Assembly (NCBI GenBank): GCA_905116865.2
Contig: CAJHNH020002813.1
Coordinates: 510,001 to 574,000, forward strand
Reading direction: 5' to 3'
DNA: 64,000 nt
Source of the DNA: Candidula unifasciata
Taxonomy: Eukaryota > Mollusca > Gastropoda > Stylommatophora > Geomitridae
The notes below the pieces were generated by a model. The model searched no databases, had not been told where the DNA came from, and saw only the letters and a program-made list of their open reading frames with translations. The position numbers were made by a program, and so were the translations under genes. Shown in pieces: positions 36,201-43,939 of the stretch; the stretch's first letter is position 1, and each line of letters starts with the position of its first letter.

Positions 36201-38552
36201 GTCTGTGTGTTGCTGACCCTATCACCCATCAAGTGCTGATTAGCCTAAAATAAATAGGAGTTTAACATCACATGCCTGCGGCGTAAAAAAGTCCTTTACT
36301 TTACTGATGGGGATTCAACCTAGACCACTGTCGCAGCAGGCAAGCTCACTAGCCACTATGGTTTAGTCTTTTTCTTCCTCCATTTATCTCACTGGAGTTA
36401 TGACCTGCAGTGGTCCCATTTTCTTAATGATTTCTTACTAGATGCTTTTCCTGCCCTCCAGAAACTGTGAGGGTTCAGGATCATATTGTGGATGGGTGGG
36501 TGTGGAGAAGGGGGAACAGACCCCTTCCCCTCCCCCAAATGCATGTTGCAAAAGTCAAATAACCGGGGGGGGGGGGTGTTTTCTTCAAAGTCTGAGTGCA
36601 TCTACCTGGGATTCTCAGAACTAAATGTTGGTATGCAAACAAGCCAGATCTGTAAAACAAATGTGCAGGCAAAACTCAAATTATGAAACAAGACTACAGT
36701 TCAGAAATAGACAAATGACCCAAACTTTCTGCCAGAGTTGACTGCCTGTGAATGCGAAGAAGAAGGCAAGTGGTTACACTGTGTGTAATATTCCGTGGTT
36801 GTTTGTGGGGACTAGCGAGTCATGTAACTCAGTTTGAATAGTTCATACAACACCTACTTTTTTTTTTAAGGAAGACAACTTAAGAAAAATACCCAACAAT
36901 ACAAATGTCAGTTCAGATTAGGGCTGTATGATGTGCTTATCTTTTGCTTCTTCTTCAATTCTTCTGTCAAAAAACTTATATCAGGAGGCCGGTAGCCTTT
37001 ATGAAAGCTATCGTGCAGTCCATATCTTCTCGTGTACCGTACAATTTTGTTTTAATTGTGGTTGAAACAGGCCAGATTGCATCTCTCTTGTCAGCAGACA
37101 GTTGACACAGTTGGAGCACATGCTCAGCATTTTCGGGTGCCAAGTTGCAGGGACATGTCTCTGTGTGTCCTACACTGAAAAGTTATTTTTTGCCATGTTG
37201 AAGTATTCAAGGGCAAAAATTAAAATACCTTAAATCCAAGGTACATGACGACAGTGCAAGCCATGCGGCAACCTATCCTTAGGCTCAAATACTCCCCTGC
37301 CTTCACCACAACAGTGGTAAACACAGGTAGTAATGGCAGTTGTTTTTATGGTAGAAGTATTCAAGAGCCAGTTGAAACACACTGCTGTGAGTCTTGGGAA
37401 GTAGACTTCAAATTCCTTTGAGTGTCAAAATGTTAAAATGGTTTCTGAGGTTCTGATCAACAGATCAGCATCATGGCACACAGGCAAGTAGCCCACAAGT
37501 GCTCTGTTCTTTCTTCTAACTCAAGTCTGAGTCCGAAGAAGGTCAGCACAGTGCACAGGCTCTGTAGCACCGGTGAGGATCCTGAAATACTTTGGGTAGA
37601 TTTTAAACTCTAAATTTTGCCCACGCAGCGCTGCTAAGCTATTCTTTTCGATTTCCAACTGCCAAGGGATTTTTTTTACGTGTGCAACAATGCACACTGG
37701 CGTCTGATCTCACTACCCAAAGACAAGGGAAAATCACTAGAAGTCCAAGTGAAAAAATCCCAGCCCTTACCGGGGATTGAACCTGGAACCTCTAGCACTC
37801 GATATGGACACCATGCCTCAAGACCACGCAACCTCCTAATGTTAAAATGGTTAGGAACAGCATTAGACATGAAGATAATAGATAAGAGAAAGAGGCAGTT
37901 GCCATGTTTTGGCATCGTTGTGATAAGATAAAAAGCTGAACATGTGAAGACAAAATATTAATGGACATCAAGAATAAGTCAATGAAGAAGATTCCTGAAA
38001 GCCTTTTGTCATGGTATGGAAAGGTGGCAGCACACAAACTGATACTCCCTGTGTGGGTTCTGGGGGCCCAATGTAAGGGGGCGGGGAATAGACCCAGGGC
38101 CCCCCTAGCAAGCATGTCGTAAAAGTCGACAAATTAGGTGGGTTTTTTTTCAAAGTTGGAGTGCATCAATCTAAGAGGAAAATAACCAACAGTCTGCATA
38201 AAAATAAGCCAGATCTGTAAAATGGATGTGCATGCAAAACTAAAGTTCTGGAACAAGACTAAAGACAAGAAGGGGATGAACAACCAGAACTTTCCGCTGG
38301 AGTTTACAAACGGTTAATGTGAAGAAGAATAAACTAATATATGTTGTTGAAGATCGCATCATGCAGAGAATCAGGATCAGTTATCCATCAGCAAGGCTAC
38401 TTATGATAGTGAGGTACTGAAGATACAACAAGTTGAATCTATAGCACACTTACATCTGATGCATCTTTTCTAAGTTCTTTCTTCAGAGTGTCCAAGTGTT
38501 TAATTGCCTGCTCAATTTCTAACACTCTGTCTTTTATATCTTTTGAGGACAT
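20523..38552 (-). CDS. NCOA4: NCOA4, ferritinophagy receptor (7 coding exons, 612 aa)
   Basis: Selective autophagy receptor that binds ferritin heavy chain and delivers it to lysosomes for iron release. Coding exons: 38454-38552, 35203-35399, 32786-33035, 28070-28253, 26206-26357, 23026-23232 and 20523-21272. All introns are GT-AG and all phases agree, giving 612 residues against 614 in human. Residues 1-110 are an amphipathic coiled coil (ARA70 region). About eleven Trp-Leu dipeptides follow (for example W197, W270, W296, W326, W359, W400, W467, W503 and the C-terminal KWLMLQ). Cysteines 418/424/430/436 form C-x5-C-x5-C-x5-C next to RANE, as at human 404/410/416/422. F492-I495-W503 parallels the ferritin-binding I489/W497 of human. 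Extra features: three tandem F-x-H-I...W-L copies at 286-360 and a Cys-rich segment at 377-393. The introns are full of mobile elements. The promoter and any upstream non-coding exon were not found. Confidence 0.92.
21411..21650 (+). mobile_element. SINE in NCOA4 intron 6
   Basis: tRNA-like head 'gattgtggcatagtggtaaa' with a B-box-like 'gactgggttctatctctgtg', then a body decaying by about 21650. It lies antisense to NCOA4. Confidence 0.6.
21690..22210 (-). repeat. Old retroelement 3' end, CTTCTTCTTC at its end
   Basis: Starts at 'ccttcttcttcttctgcttt' and ends near 'ctcttatgacatgcctgaca' / 'ccagtgagggcccc'. The structure is that of a minus-strand element with a (GAA)n tail. Related phrases occur near 11366-11510. 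Confidence 0.45.
22211..22961. other. NCOA4 intron 6, no further element recognised
   Basis: AT-rich intronic DNA without a clear repeat, ending at a poly-C tract. Confidence 0.4.
22962..22988. repeat. Poly-C tract (27 nt) near NCOA4 exon 6 donor
   Basis: Pure C on the plus strand, hence G on the transcribed strand of NCOA4, about 38 bp inside intron 6 from the exon 6 donor. Confidence 0.9.
23026..23232 (-). CDS. NCOA4: NCOA4 coding exon 6 (tandem F-x-H-I...W-L repeats)
   Basis: Residues 295-363, phase 0 at both ends (207 bp). The acceptor is CATTCCAG and the donor GCCAG|GTCAGT. It opens with MWL (end of copy 1) and carries copies 2 (DFFQHISKESSSWLQ) and 3 (DFFSHINKDTASWLQ). Being symmetric, the exon could be skipped or duplicated without breaking the frame. 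Confidence 0.92.
23322..23518 (-). mobile_element. SINE, family A, in NCOA4 intron 5
   Basis: Reverse of the family body: 'ccacacctttaggcttactg', 'gatgtggtcagcatcacg', 'tttacttcccaggatg'. A degraded tRNA-like head lies near 23470-23518. Confidence 0.75.
23730..23900 (+). mobile_element. SINE directly abutting a poly-G tract
   Basis: Head 'tcgtggtagcacaatggcta' with 'ttgggtcaaatccac', then the family-A phrase 'ggctctcaggtcaacaag'. A run of about 22 G (23708-23729) touches its 5' end. Confidence 0.65.
23901..24634. other. NCOA4 intron 5, no further element recognised
   Basis: AT-rich; contains a short decayed LINE-like phrase near 24140-24200. Nothing firm. Confidence 0.35.
24635..24985 (+). 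mobile_element. LINE C-terminal relic, 'NKQADRLTGS...YGL' family
   Basis: Plus-strand fragments read GDAGVLGNKQADRLTGS, then DHYGLRRTALQEVTRGSG, then a LLKMG...CPEC-like end. This is the RNase-H-end and tail of a LINE family with several relics in this window (also near 55265, 55955, 57190, 60950). Stops and shifts are frequent. Confidence 0.65.
25005..25082 (-). mobile_element. SINE head, family C
   Basis: In reverse: 'ctccgtggtgaagtggtcaa', then 'gcgctctgaaggcc'. It matches the head at 8173. Confidence 0.6.
25083..25639. other. NCOA4 intron 5, scattered relics
   Basis: Contains 'gctaggcaataaattgtgca' (shared with 12910). No exon. Confidence 0.35.
25640..25880 (+). mobile_element. Short LINE tail relic
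   Basis: 'gaacagatcattacagtctg' and 'ggctgctgaagatggggaca' match the same family as 24635-24985 but are more decayed. Confidence 0.5.
26206..26357 (-). CDS. NCOA4: NCOA4 coding exon 5
   Basis: Completes Ala-244, then residues 245-294. The acceptor is ACACTGCAG and the donor AAAAAG|GTCAGA. It contains LKSWLSHG and the first half of motif copy 1 (SLFKHIPTDKK), whose W-L lies in the next exon. Confidence 0.9.
26869..27075 (-). repeat. GAA-tailed interspersed repeat, copy 2
   Basis: Reverse orientation. It has 'aaagttctggttgtttgtcc', 'cattttacagatttggctta' and 'cagatgcactttaactctga'. It lies in NCOA4 intron 4. Confidence 0.7.
27183..27340 (+). mobile_element. SINE body fragment, family A
   Basis: 'gggaagtaaaggcggtcagc', 'atactgaccacatcacccag' and 'catgcccaatatgcccaaag'. 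The head is lost. Confidence 0.7.
27608..27725 (-). repeat. GAA-tailed interspersed repeat, copy 3 (partial)
   Basis: Only the 5' half is left: 'gcagatgcactcggacttcg', 'tcctacgacatgcttgttgc', 'ttgttttccccacaataggg'. Confidence 0.65.
27748..27870. repeat. Two-unit tandem repeat, about 60 bp
   Basis: 'atgtttaaatgcat' + 'ttactaacctctaag' + 'ccttaattaacctct' appears twice in direct order, followed by a duplicated 'aacaaaggagtctgt'. Confidence 0.7.
28070..28253 (-). CDS. NCOA4: NCOA4 coding exon 4 (first DWL motif)
   Basis: Residues 183-243 plus one base. The acceptor is TTTTCCAG and the donor CCAG|GTATGAG. It contains SNCVEDWLQK, the first Trp-Leu motif, then a Pro-rich linker. Confidence 0.9.
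28254..28846. other. NCOA4 intron 3, no element recognised
   Basis: Very AT-rich, unique-looking sequence next to exon 4. Confidence 0.4.
28847..29075 (+). mobile_element. SINE, family D, with perfect 12-bp target duplication
   Basis: Begins GAGTTGCCGCTGGCCGAGC, with a B-box region 'gaccaaagttcaacccctag'. It is flanked by AGTTAATATATC at 28835-28846 and 29076-29087, a perfect 12-bp duplication typical of LINE-driven retroposition. A second copy is at 33511-33745. Confidence 0.85.
29165..29480. repeat. Minisatellite 'cccattttctgctcaaaata', left block
   Basis: Units of roughly 32-42 bp built from 'cccattttctgctcaaaata' and 'ttagtggtatgt', about nine units, moderately diverged. The array resumes at 30194 after a LINE insertion. 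Confidence 0.8.
29481..30193 (+). mobile_element. Jockey/I-like LINE 3' end inserted in a minisatellite
   Basis: Plus-strand reading gives the RNase H end (ENNQIVLQWIPAHCGIPGN), then a 109-codon frame with TTIFCLRTGHCRLNYHMH and the zinc-knuckle-like C-x-C...H-x-x-x-x-C end (CTCQTGPQTSKHILQTCP). It ends in GCGAAGAAGAAGAAG. The flanks share ATTTTCAGCTCA, compatible with a target duplication but also with the array unit. RNase H is broken by a stop after 'GN'. Confidence 0.8.
30194..30310. repeat. Minisatellite 'cccattttctgctcaaaata', right block
   Basis: Continues the array of 29165-29480 beyond the LINE, about three units. Confidence 0.8.
30462..30860. repeat. 39-44 bp minisatellite derived from a LINE 3' end
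   Basis: About nine units of 'acaataactgagttgag(ttgag)ttgaatcaagaactgacatca'-type sequence, differing by an optional 5-bp TTGAG/CTGAG insert. The core 'ttgaatcaagaactgacatc' is the reverse complement of the 3' terminus of the LINE relics at 57190-57580 and 55955-56250, and matches the minus-strand relic at 57646-57690. Confidence 0.85.
31017..31089. repeat. Minisatellite (about 60-66 bp unit), left edge
   Basis: 'ttaccagagcaagtgctggt' matches units at 32690-32720. The array is split by the Tigger element. Confidence 0.6.
31092..32365 (+). mobile_element. Tigger/pogo element, internally deleted, TA target duplication
   Basis: A 1274-bp element bounded by inverted repeats CAGTAGAACCTCGCTTAACG and its reverse complement at the right (one mismatch in the first bases), flanked by TA on both sides. 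Inside is the C-terminal part of a TIGD1-like transposase: FLPPGTTPLLQPMDQQVI in one frame (about 31395-31450), then KRTITSAWKKLWPE ... ELTTEELVEL (31567-31914) and KHHPNKEVA ... RRQKQMSLDIFLVK after a TAG. The N-terminal DNA-binding domain and most of the DDE core are gone, so the element is not autonomous. Confidence 0.92.
32366..32760. repeat. Minisatellite (about 60-66 bp unit), main block
   Basis: About six units containing 'tttaccaatgcgatttttgc', 'aggt(t/a)(c/t)acgactatctccaataa' and 'acaaaa'. It ends about 25 bp from the exon 3 distal donor of NCOA4. Confidence 0.75.
32786..33035 (-). CDS. NCOA4: NCOA4 coding exon 3 (two in-frame donors)
   Basis: The first base completes the Met-99 codon (AT|G). 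The acceptor is ATCTTTTAG. The distal donor CTAAT|GTAAGT gives residues 99-182. A second, equally strong donor, GATAAT|GTAAGT, lies inside at 32933/32932 in the same phase. Its use would drop 49 codons, giving a 563-residue isoform. The long form matches the usual family length better. Confidence 0.88.
33207..33480 (+). repeat. GAA-tailed interspersed repeat, copy 4
   Basis: From 'tgtgggttccagggtcccat' to 'gatgaaagtgaagaaggaga'. It lies in NCOA4 intron 2. Confidence 0.75.
33511..33745 (-). mobile_element. SINE, family D, with perfect 12-bp target duplication
   Basis: In reverse: 'ggggctggccgaatggctag', 'gcaggagacccgggttcgta', 'ggtgacagcactagcc'. It is flanked by AAGATAAGCAGT at 33499-33510 and 33746-33757. 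It inserted only about 30 bp from the end of the repeat at 33207-33480. Confidence 0.85.
34142..34200 (+). mobile_element. SINE head fragment
   Basis: 'aaggtgtagtggctagagta' then 'cttgcctgcctgcctg'. Only an A-box-like head remains. Confidence 0.4.
34269..34422. repeat. 49-50 bp tandem repeat, three units
   Basis: 'cccttcacatgccaataggt' + 'cttcaactaaatgag' + '(c/t)taa(t/c)aacaaaca' three times with very few differences, so young. Confidence 0.85.
34423..35202. other. NCOA4 intron 2, no element recognised
   Basis: About 780 bp of AT-rich intronic sequence with a C9 run near 34970. The last 100 bp lead into exon 2. Confidence 0.4.
35203..35399 (-). CDS. NCOA4: NCOA4 coding exon 2 (coiled coil)
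   Basis: Residues 34-98 plus two bases. The acceptor is TTTCCTCAG and the donor AAAT|GTGAGT. The peptide IKTKMHARMSHMAGLLGQVD and its continuation to ELTDALE match the layout of the human ARA70 region (basic start, E-Q-V-D-L segment, second helix). Confidence 0.92.
35515..35725 (-). mobile_element. LINE 3' tip and SINE body relics
   Basis: 35515-35600 is the reverse of the 3' end of the LINE at 45240-46890 ('gtcagaaaacctatatcagg', 'gcctttatgaaagctat'). 35620-35725 carries diverged family-A SINE body words ('catttacttccaaggc'). Confidence 0.6.
36049..36302 (+). mobile_element. SINE, family A, near full length
   Basis: Head 'ggcggccacagtagtatagtg' with 'aaggttcaaatccac'. Body 'ttcccaggtcaatcaagcct', 'aagtaaaggcagtctgtg', 'ctgaccctatcacccatc'. 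Confidence 0.8.
36467..36765 (+). repeat. GAA-tailed interspersed repeat, copy 5
   Basis: Contains 'gtctgagtgcatctacctgg', 'ccagatctgtaaaac', 'actttctgccagagt' and ends 'gaatgcgaagaagaa'. A G10 tract interrupts it near 36565. Confidence 0.75.
36945..37185 (-). mobile_element. LINE 3' end relic
   Basis: Reverse complement of the tail of the LINE at 45240-46890: 'tcaggaggccggtagccttt', 'aacaggccagattgcatctc', 'gagcacatgctcagcatttt', 'agggacatgtctctgtgtg'. Confidence 0.75.
37672..37845 (-). mobile_element. SINE, family B
   Basis: In reverse: 'aggttccaggttcaatcccc', 'gggctgggattttttcactt', 'ggacttctagtgattttccc'. Same order as 10866-11012. It lies in NCOA4 intron 1. Confidence 0.75.
38050..38328 (+). 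repeat. GAA-tailed interspersed repeat, copy 6
   Basis: From 'gtgtgggttctgggggccca' to 'gttaatgtgaagaagaat', about 125 bp from NCOA4 exon 1. Confidence 0.75.
38454..38552 (-). CDS. NCOA4: NCOA4 coding exon 1 (start codon)
   Basis: Encodes residues 1-33, beginning MSSKDIKDRVLEIEQAI and rich in heptad hydrophobics, the start of the coiled coil. The ATG is the only one in frame. The donor GAT|GTAAGT ends in phase 0. The exon seems to extend 5' to about 38609, where a minus-strand acceptor (TTATTCTCAG) suggests that a separate non-coding first exon lies further upstream. Confidence 0.88.
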
Positions 38553-38609
38553 GTTGATAACTGTACAACAAATGATTCCCTGGTCAGTCTAGCCACAACA
38601 GGGCAAGCT

Positions 38610-39330
38610 CTGAGAATAATAACAAAACAAAATTAATAAAACAAGAGCCGAAAAGAAAGACATTAAACAGTAGAAAAAATAGTGTATTTATTACAGAGGT
38701 AAAATACTTTACAAATCAGTGTAACAGCATCCTTCCATGCATAAAACTATATATATATATATATGGGGAGCTCATCTGAAACCTGTTTGTGCCGTAGCAC
38801 GTGCAATTGTGTGCACTGAACATGATAATGTCATAATTAGGTGGTAAGTACTGACCAATGAATAAAAGAGCAAACACTTATCATTCCCTGATGCACAGTT
38901 TGTTTCTGACAGTTGAGAAAATGGCGCACAATTACACATGGTGTGGCATGAACCAGTGTCAAATGAAGACTTCTTTTAAATATATATATATATATGCTTT
39001 GTGTGGTAGGGTACAAGGCAATCTCTCTAAGTTGACAAACCATATTATTTGCTTTGTATATAATTCAATTTTGCTTCTATTCCAATTAATTCCTGATTTA
39101 ATTTCTTTTCTTGACACTCCCAGAGTCTTCTACAGACATCTAATTTCCATAGTACTAATTTTACTTTCTGAACTGTTGTGAGTGACCAGCAAAGGTTAAA
39201 GATAAATATACTTTGTATGAGATGTTTCGGTGTGCTGGTTGGCATTGTTTTATGTTTAGGAGGGGGAGGGACATACACTATGCACTATTTTTGTTCTCTC
39301 TTATTCCTTTAAACAGTTATGTTAAGGTTA
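38610..39330. other. Upstream flank of NCOA4 exon 1; (TA)n runs
   Basis: (AT)n runs at 38747-38764 and 38978-38994. Probably the first (non-coding) intron or the 5' flank. No exon 1 or promoter could be pinned down. Confidence 0.4.
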
Positions 39331-39510
39331 TCTTCTACTTCTTTTCCATCAGAAAATCCCAGTTGTTCATCCATCTCTGAACTCTGGCCTTATTCCAGGA
39401 CCTGAGTGCTGCGTGAAAAATTAATTTATAGATCCGGCTTATTTACTCAAAGACTGTTGGGCTCTTTGCCTCTCAGGCAGATGCACTCTGACTTTGAAGG
39501 AAGTGTCAAT
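39331..39510 (-). repeat. GAA-tailed interspersed repeat, copy 7 (partial)
   Basis: 'tcccagttgttcatccatct', 'atagatccggcttatt', 'cagatgcactctgactttga' in reverse orientation. Confidence 0.7.
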
Positions 39511-39695
39511 CCTATCTACACTGACCAGGCTCCTGGTGTGCAACCTGTTTCTAGGAATACCACAGAGAGGTGTAGATAAATCTTGACCAGTGTGAGTCCT
39601 GGTCATGGTGCATCACCATGGGTAGATTAGCATCTTTGCATCCCATTAGGGTTTGAAGAGAGAAAGAACATGACGTGTAATATTTTTTATGATGT

Positions 39696-39850
39696 GTTTA
39701 AAATGGGTAAAAGGCGGATGGGGGTGGCTCCATCTTTTAAATGTGTGTTTACAATATTTATTTTGGGATAACAAAATTCTTAAAATAAATATTGTAAACA
39801 CACATTTAAAAGATGGAGCCACCCCCACCCGCCTTTTACCCATTTTAAAC
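39696..39850. repeat. Long near-perfect palindrome (69-bp arms, 17-nt loop)
   Basis: Arm 39696-39764 is the reverse complement of 39782-39850 with one mismatch seen (GGCGGATGG against GGCGGGTGG). Pairing resumes just outside with ATATTTTTTA / TAAAAAATAT after a small asymmetric bulge. It could be a fold-back MITE or a hairpin RNA source. Confidence 0.92.
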
Positions 39851-40029
39851 TTTAAAAAATATGGGACAACATACCTTCAACATAGAAGGAAAAATACAGT
39901 ACGTACCACGCCATACCATATGAGATTTGTCCATGCAAAGACTAGCATAAAGCTTTTTGAATATTTCACTCGGCTATTAATCTGTGTCACTGCAATTACA
40001 TACACTCATGCTGGCGGTCCGGCGGTCAT

Positions 40030-40165
40030 ATGGTGATAGACCCAAATGTTTATAGACCAAATGACGCACAAAGGGTAATGGGTTCAACATCATAACAGCC
40101 ATCTTTACTTCCCCAGACATTACACAGTATCCTTTTGAGGCTGATATGACCTAGGAGCCAATATC
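40030..40165 (-). mobile_element. SINE body relic, family A
   Basis: 'aagggtaatgggttcaacat', 'catctttacttccccagaca', 'ttatagaccaaatgacgc', all in reverse order. Confidence 0.55.
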
Positions 40166-40299
40166 AATTTATAAAAATCCCCTTAAATGTAGAAATTACT
40201 AGTAATACCTGGTAACCTCAGGTAAGTGCTTTCTTAGTTCCTTATTAGCTTCTTGTTTTACATTTTTTCTTTACACTATTTTTTGTTCTATAAATGAAT

Positions 40300-40520
40300 T
40301 CTCTCTCTCTCTCTCTTAAAACACACACAGGCAGGCACAGAGAGAAGACAGATAGACAGAGAGAGAGAGAGTCAAACACACGCATGTGCACTCATGCACA
40401 CTCGTGCACTGGCAAAACAATATTTCCTACAATAATTATGTGTCTATGTGGCTTAGAGGTCTGTGAATGCATTTCACAACCCTCAACTGATCAGGGTTCA
40501 AATTCAGTGGCAGATGGTTT
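40300..40520. repeat. (CT)n / (CA)n / (GA)n microsatellite cluster and SINE head
   Basis: Short (CT), (AC) and (GA) runs at 40301-40370, then 'tgtggcttagaggtctgtga' and 'atcagggttcaaattcag' (SINE-like head) with a 12-A run. Confidence 0.55.
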
Positions 40521-40587
40521 AAAAAAAAAAAAGGACAGTTGTTATAGCTTTCGTCTTTTTCTTCTCAACCTTTACTACCTGTAAAAC

Positions 40588-40830
40588 ACTGGCAGAAAGT
40601 TTCAGTTGTTGGTCAACTTCTGGTCTTTAGTTTTGTTCCAGAAATTGTGCGCCTGCACATTCACTTTAAAGATCCTAGCTTTTTTGTATGCAGACCATTG
40701 GTGCCTTGCCTTTCAGGCAGATGCATTCCAACTTTGAAGGAAACACCCATCCATAATTAGTTGCCTCTTATTATCTTAGGACATGCTTACTAAGGGTGGG
40801 GATCTATTCCTCCAGTGTGACCCTGGAATC
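40588..40830 (-). repeat. GAA-tailed interspersed repeat, copy 8
   Basis: 'aagtttcagttgttggtcaa', 'tgtatgcagaccattggtgc', 'cagatgcattccaactttga' in reverse orientation. Confidence 0.7.
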
Positions 40831-42796
40831 ATCCACTTGGAGAATATGGCTTTCAAACAAGGGCAAGGGGTCATACTGCAGAAGAGATTGAGGCCCCAAC
40901 ATGTAATATTCCTAAACACAGCGCTAACTGGTCACTACCCAGGCGGCCAATTGGCGCATGAAGCGTACTTGTTTTTTTGTTTAACACTGCCCAGCAAAAT
41001 AACGCAAACCGGCAGTTTTGAATGTTATTTCCTGTTCTTTGTGTTTCAATTTCACACACACATTAGGCTTATTCCAAAATATAGTCAAGTCAAAGGCATT
41101 AAATGTAGCATGTTTGATAGCTTTACAGAGTAACTAAGTATTTGTGTGAAAACACTATGGCCTCATAGCAGACTTCCTCATGCATGACAACAACATTTAT
41201 GAGTTAAGAATAATTACATTTAAATAAAACATGTGTTTATCAGATGTATCCGAAGCTAGACAAAGAAAGTTACTAACTAAACTTGTTTAAGTACTATATA
41301 GGGTCAAACTTTGATGAGGGATAACGTTCTTATATAACCTCACGCAAGGCCTAAAACGTTAACAAAGTCAGCTGGTACAAGGAGAATATTAGTGAAAAAG
41401 GAAATATTCTTCAGTGTCAGTTAGATACAGTGCAATTCCTTTATTATTTGGGAACATAGGCTATAAAATTACAGCAAACTGAGTGTTATATAAAATTCGT
41501 TTTTTTTTGGGCGGAGGAAAAGGGGGGGGGGGGGGTGAAAATACTAATTGTTTTCGGAAGTTTTTTTCTTTAAAAAAAATGGTGCTCTGTTATCATGTTC
41601 TAAACGTTTTTCTGGAACGAGATCTAATGGACAGATTGTGTTTATAATTTATTTGTACATTACTAAGTGGTTCATGTTCATCTGTGATTCACTCTGGATA
41701 TATTTTATCAAGTTTTCCTTGAGTCCTAAGGTGATAAGAGGAAAAATTATAATTTCTTTTTACAAATTTCTCTAAACATACAATCTGTTCATTGACTAAT
41801 TAATATTTAACTACTAACCAAATTTATTTCTAATATTATTTCTCAACAATCCCTGGTCACTTTGATGCATAATATGTGCTGCAGCTGAATGTTATATGGT
41901 CTGTTTACCTTAAATTTGGTGTTTGTTAAATTATTAACATAATCATAACCGCATAACCATGTCGTCATTGGAAACTGTTCATGTTGTGAATGGTAAAGGT
42001 TTTAGCACAGTTTTACTAGTTTTAGTAAAACTAAAGTAAAGGAGGTTAATTAAACACACAAAACAAAACCTAAAGTAAGCTATCTTCTATGACCTACTAC
42101 TACTACTGGCACTTACTACGCCTGTTAACCATACTACTATTACTACTTGCTAAAAAAAAACAAGGTTATCTTTAGTCTGTTGTGCTAACAAATTGCTAAA
42201 AGTAAAAGGTCAGAATACTTGTATCTAACACTATCAAGTATCAGTTCAGTACTGTTTCAGTTCAGTGCTGCTTGTTCATGTTGGGCTCCTCTAAACGATG
42301 CCACGTTTGAGTTTCTATTTCGTTACTGAAGAAGAGGCAACAAAACAGTTGAGTGTGAAATCACATAATGTCTGACATAATATACAGTGGTTTATCATAA
42401 CACTATATATGGCTAGACATTAATAGTAAAAAAACAACCAGTTATCACAGCACACAACCACTTTCAACATATCAACTACAATTAATAGTCGATAAAGTCC
42501 CAAGGAAATTACTAGAAAATAACCTGCAACCATTTGCAATTATTTTAACCAAGTAGTTCAAGTAGTAGTAGTAAGTCTAAGTCTGACCACAATATAATAA
42601 TAATAAAAAGAACACTAATCTACCGTGTTATATAATCAATGTTAAGTTGGTACGTTAGATGACATTAAACAGACATAAAAGCTACATTACATTGTTTATA
42701 AACCTGGCAGGAAACAAAATATAATTGATTTTGTTCGTTTACCTCTTAAGTACGCTGCTGACCCTGGCACTTTCTCCTGATTCCCCGGGTCACCAG
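40831..42796. other. No gene recognised
   Basis: About 2 kb of AT-rich DNA. A G14 tract lies near 41522. Short CTA runs near 42098-42150. No exon with recognisable coding content on either strand. Confidence 0.4.
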
Positions 42797-43939
42797 CAGG
42801 GCTGCCAATGAGATTTTTGTAAAAAAACCCAGATGGGGCTGACGAAAACCCATCTGGAATGACATAAGACAGTTTCGTTCTTTTCATGGATAACTTTTCA
42901 GCAATTTTGCTGTCAGGAAAGCCACTTTGCAGACGCTTAGGAGATGGCCAATATTAGTGAATGGATCATTGTGCTCAGCGAAATACGCAGCAAACATAAC
43001 CTCACTCTTTGCTATCTGTTCACTTTCTGTGGATGTTTCTTTTTCTTTTTTTTAAATCGAGTTATATTTATATTTACACTTTCTTTAGCAGACTCAAAAT
43101 TTCTTAGGGCCTACATGTTTCACAGAATCTGTATGCTTTGTTAGCATGGATTTATTTGCATTTTTCAATGTCACTTAACAACATTTACAGTAACTTGAGT
43201 CCTTATCGTTACTGTCCTGTTGTAGCCAATCTTTAAATTCCTCTTTGAAACACTCAGCATACCATTTTCTTTTCTTCGATGGTGTAATCTGTTTTCTCAT
43301 TTTGAATTCAACAGTCCATTTTGATAGCACAGTTTAACAAACCACAACACAGCAAAAAACCAAGTGAAAACGTAACTGAAAATCCCCCCCCCCCCTTTGT
43401 AGTAGTCCTTTGTTGGTTTCTGCTAATCTGCTTTCTTTCAATTCAACCAATGAGACGCTACAATGTCAGGTCAGTAACCCCTAGAAAAGAAAAAAAGCCT
43501 CCCAAACTTTCTTCAATAATTAAATGTCAGGTTCCTTCTCTCTTCTGTAAAGTTTACGATCAAAAGTCCCAGGCTTCATCTATTTTGCATCTCCGCCCCT
43601 AGTATCTGTTACTTTAGGGCAGCTAGTTGGGTATCGTAAATCTGGTCCTTTGGTGGTCTGCTACATTTTTCATGGACTGCCCTGCAGTTAACCTTTGTAT
43701 TATGTTACATTAATAACACTGAGTTTATTTTAAGTGTTGTAGGACATTCCAAAATATAATTTGCGGGTAAAACTATTATACACACATTATTCTTGTTAAA
43801 ATATTTATTAATTGTAGTTTTTTTATCATTAAGACTGAAAACCCAAGATTTTCAATAATTTTCAAAATAAAAACCAAGAAACCCAGACGGCAATTGAAAA
43901 ACCAAGATCTTGGGGAAAAACCCAGCATTGGCAGCCCTA
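42797..43939 (-). mobile_element. hAT element, internally deleted (1.14 kb)
   Basis: Termini CAGGGCTGCCAATG and ATTGGCAGCCCTA match those of the MITE at 6527-6774 (last base differs). The flanking 8-mers do not match, so the target duplication is lost or one end is altered. Inside, on the minus strand, is a short frame (43175-43300) typical of the N-terminal region of hAT/ZBED-like transposases. The catalytic domain is absent. Confidence 0.75.
43175..43300 (-). pseudogene. hAT transposase N-terminal remnant (41 codons)
   Basis: Reads MRKQITPSKKRKWYAECFK ... FKDWLQQDSNDKDSSYCKCC and stops. The 'K-x-x-W...DWL...YC-x-x-C' layout is the start of the zinc-finger region common in hAT-derived proteins. 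It stops where the second Cys/His pair should follow. Confidence 0.6.

Noticed and set aside
42696..42887. Possible non-coding first exon or promoter of NCOA4
   Set aside because: A GTAAAC donor-like site exists, but the stretch overlaps the end of a hAT element and nothing else supports an exon.
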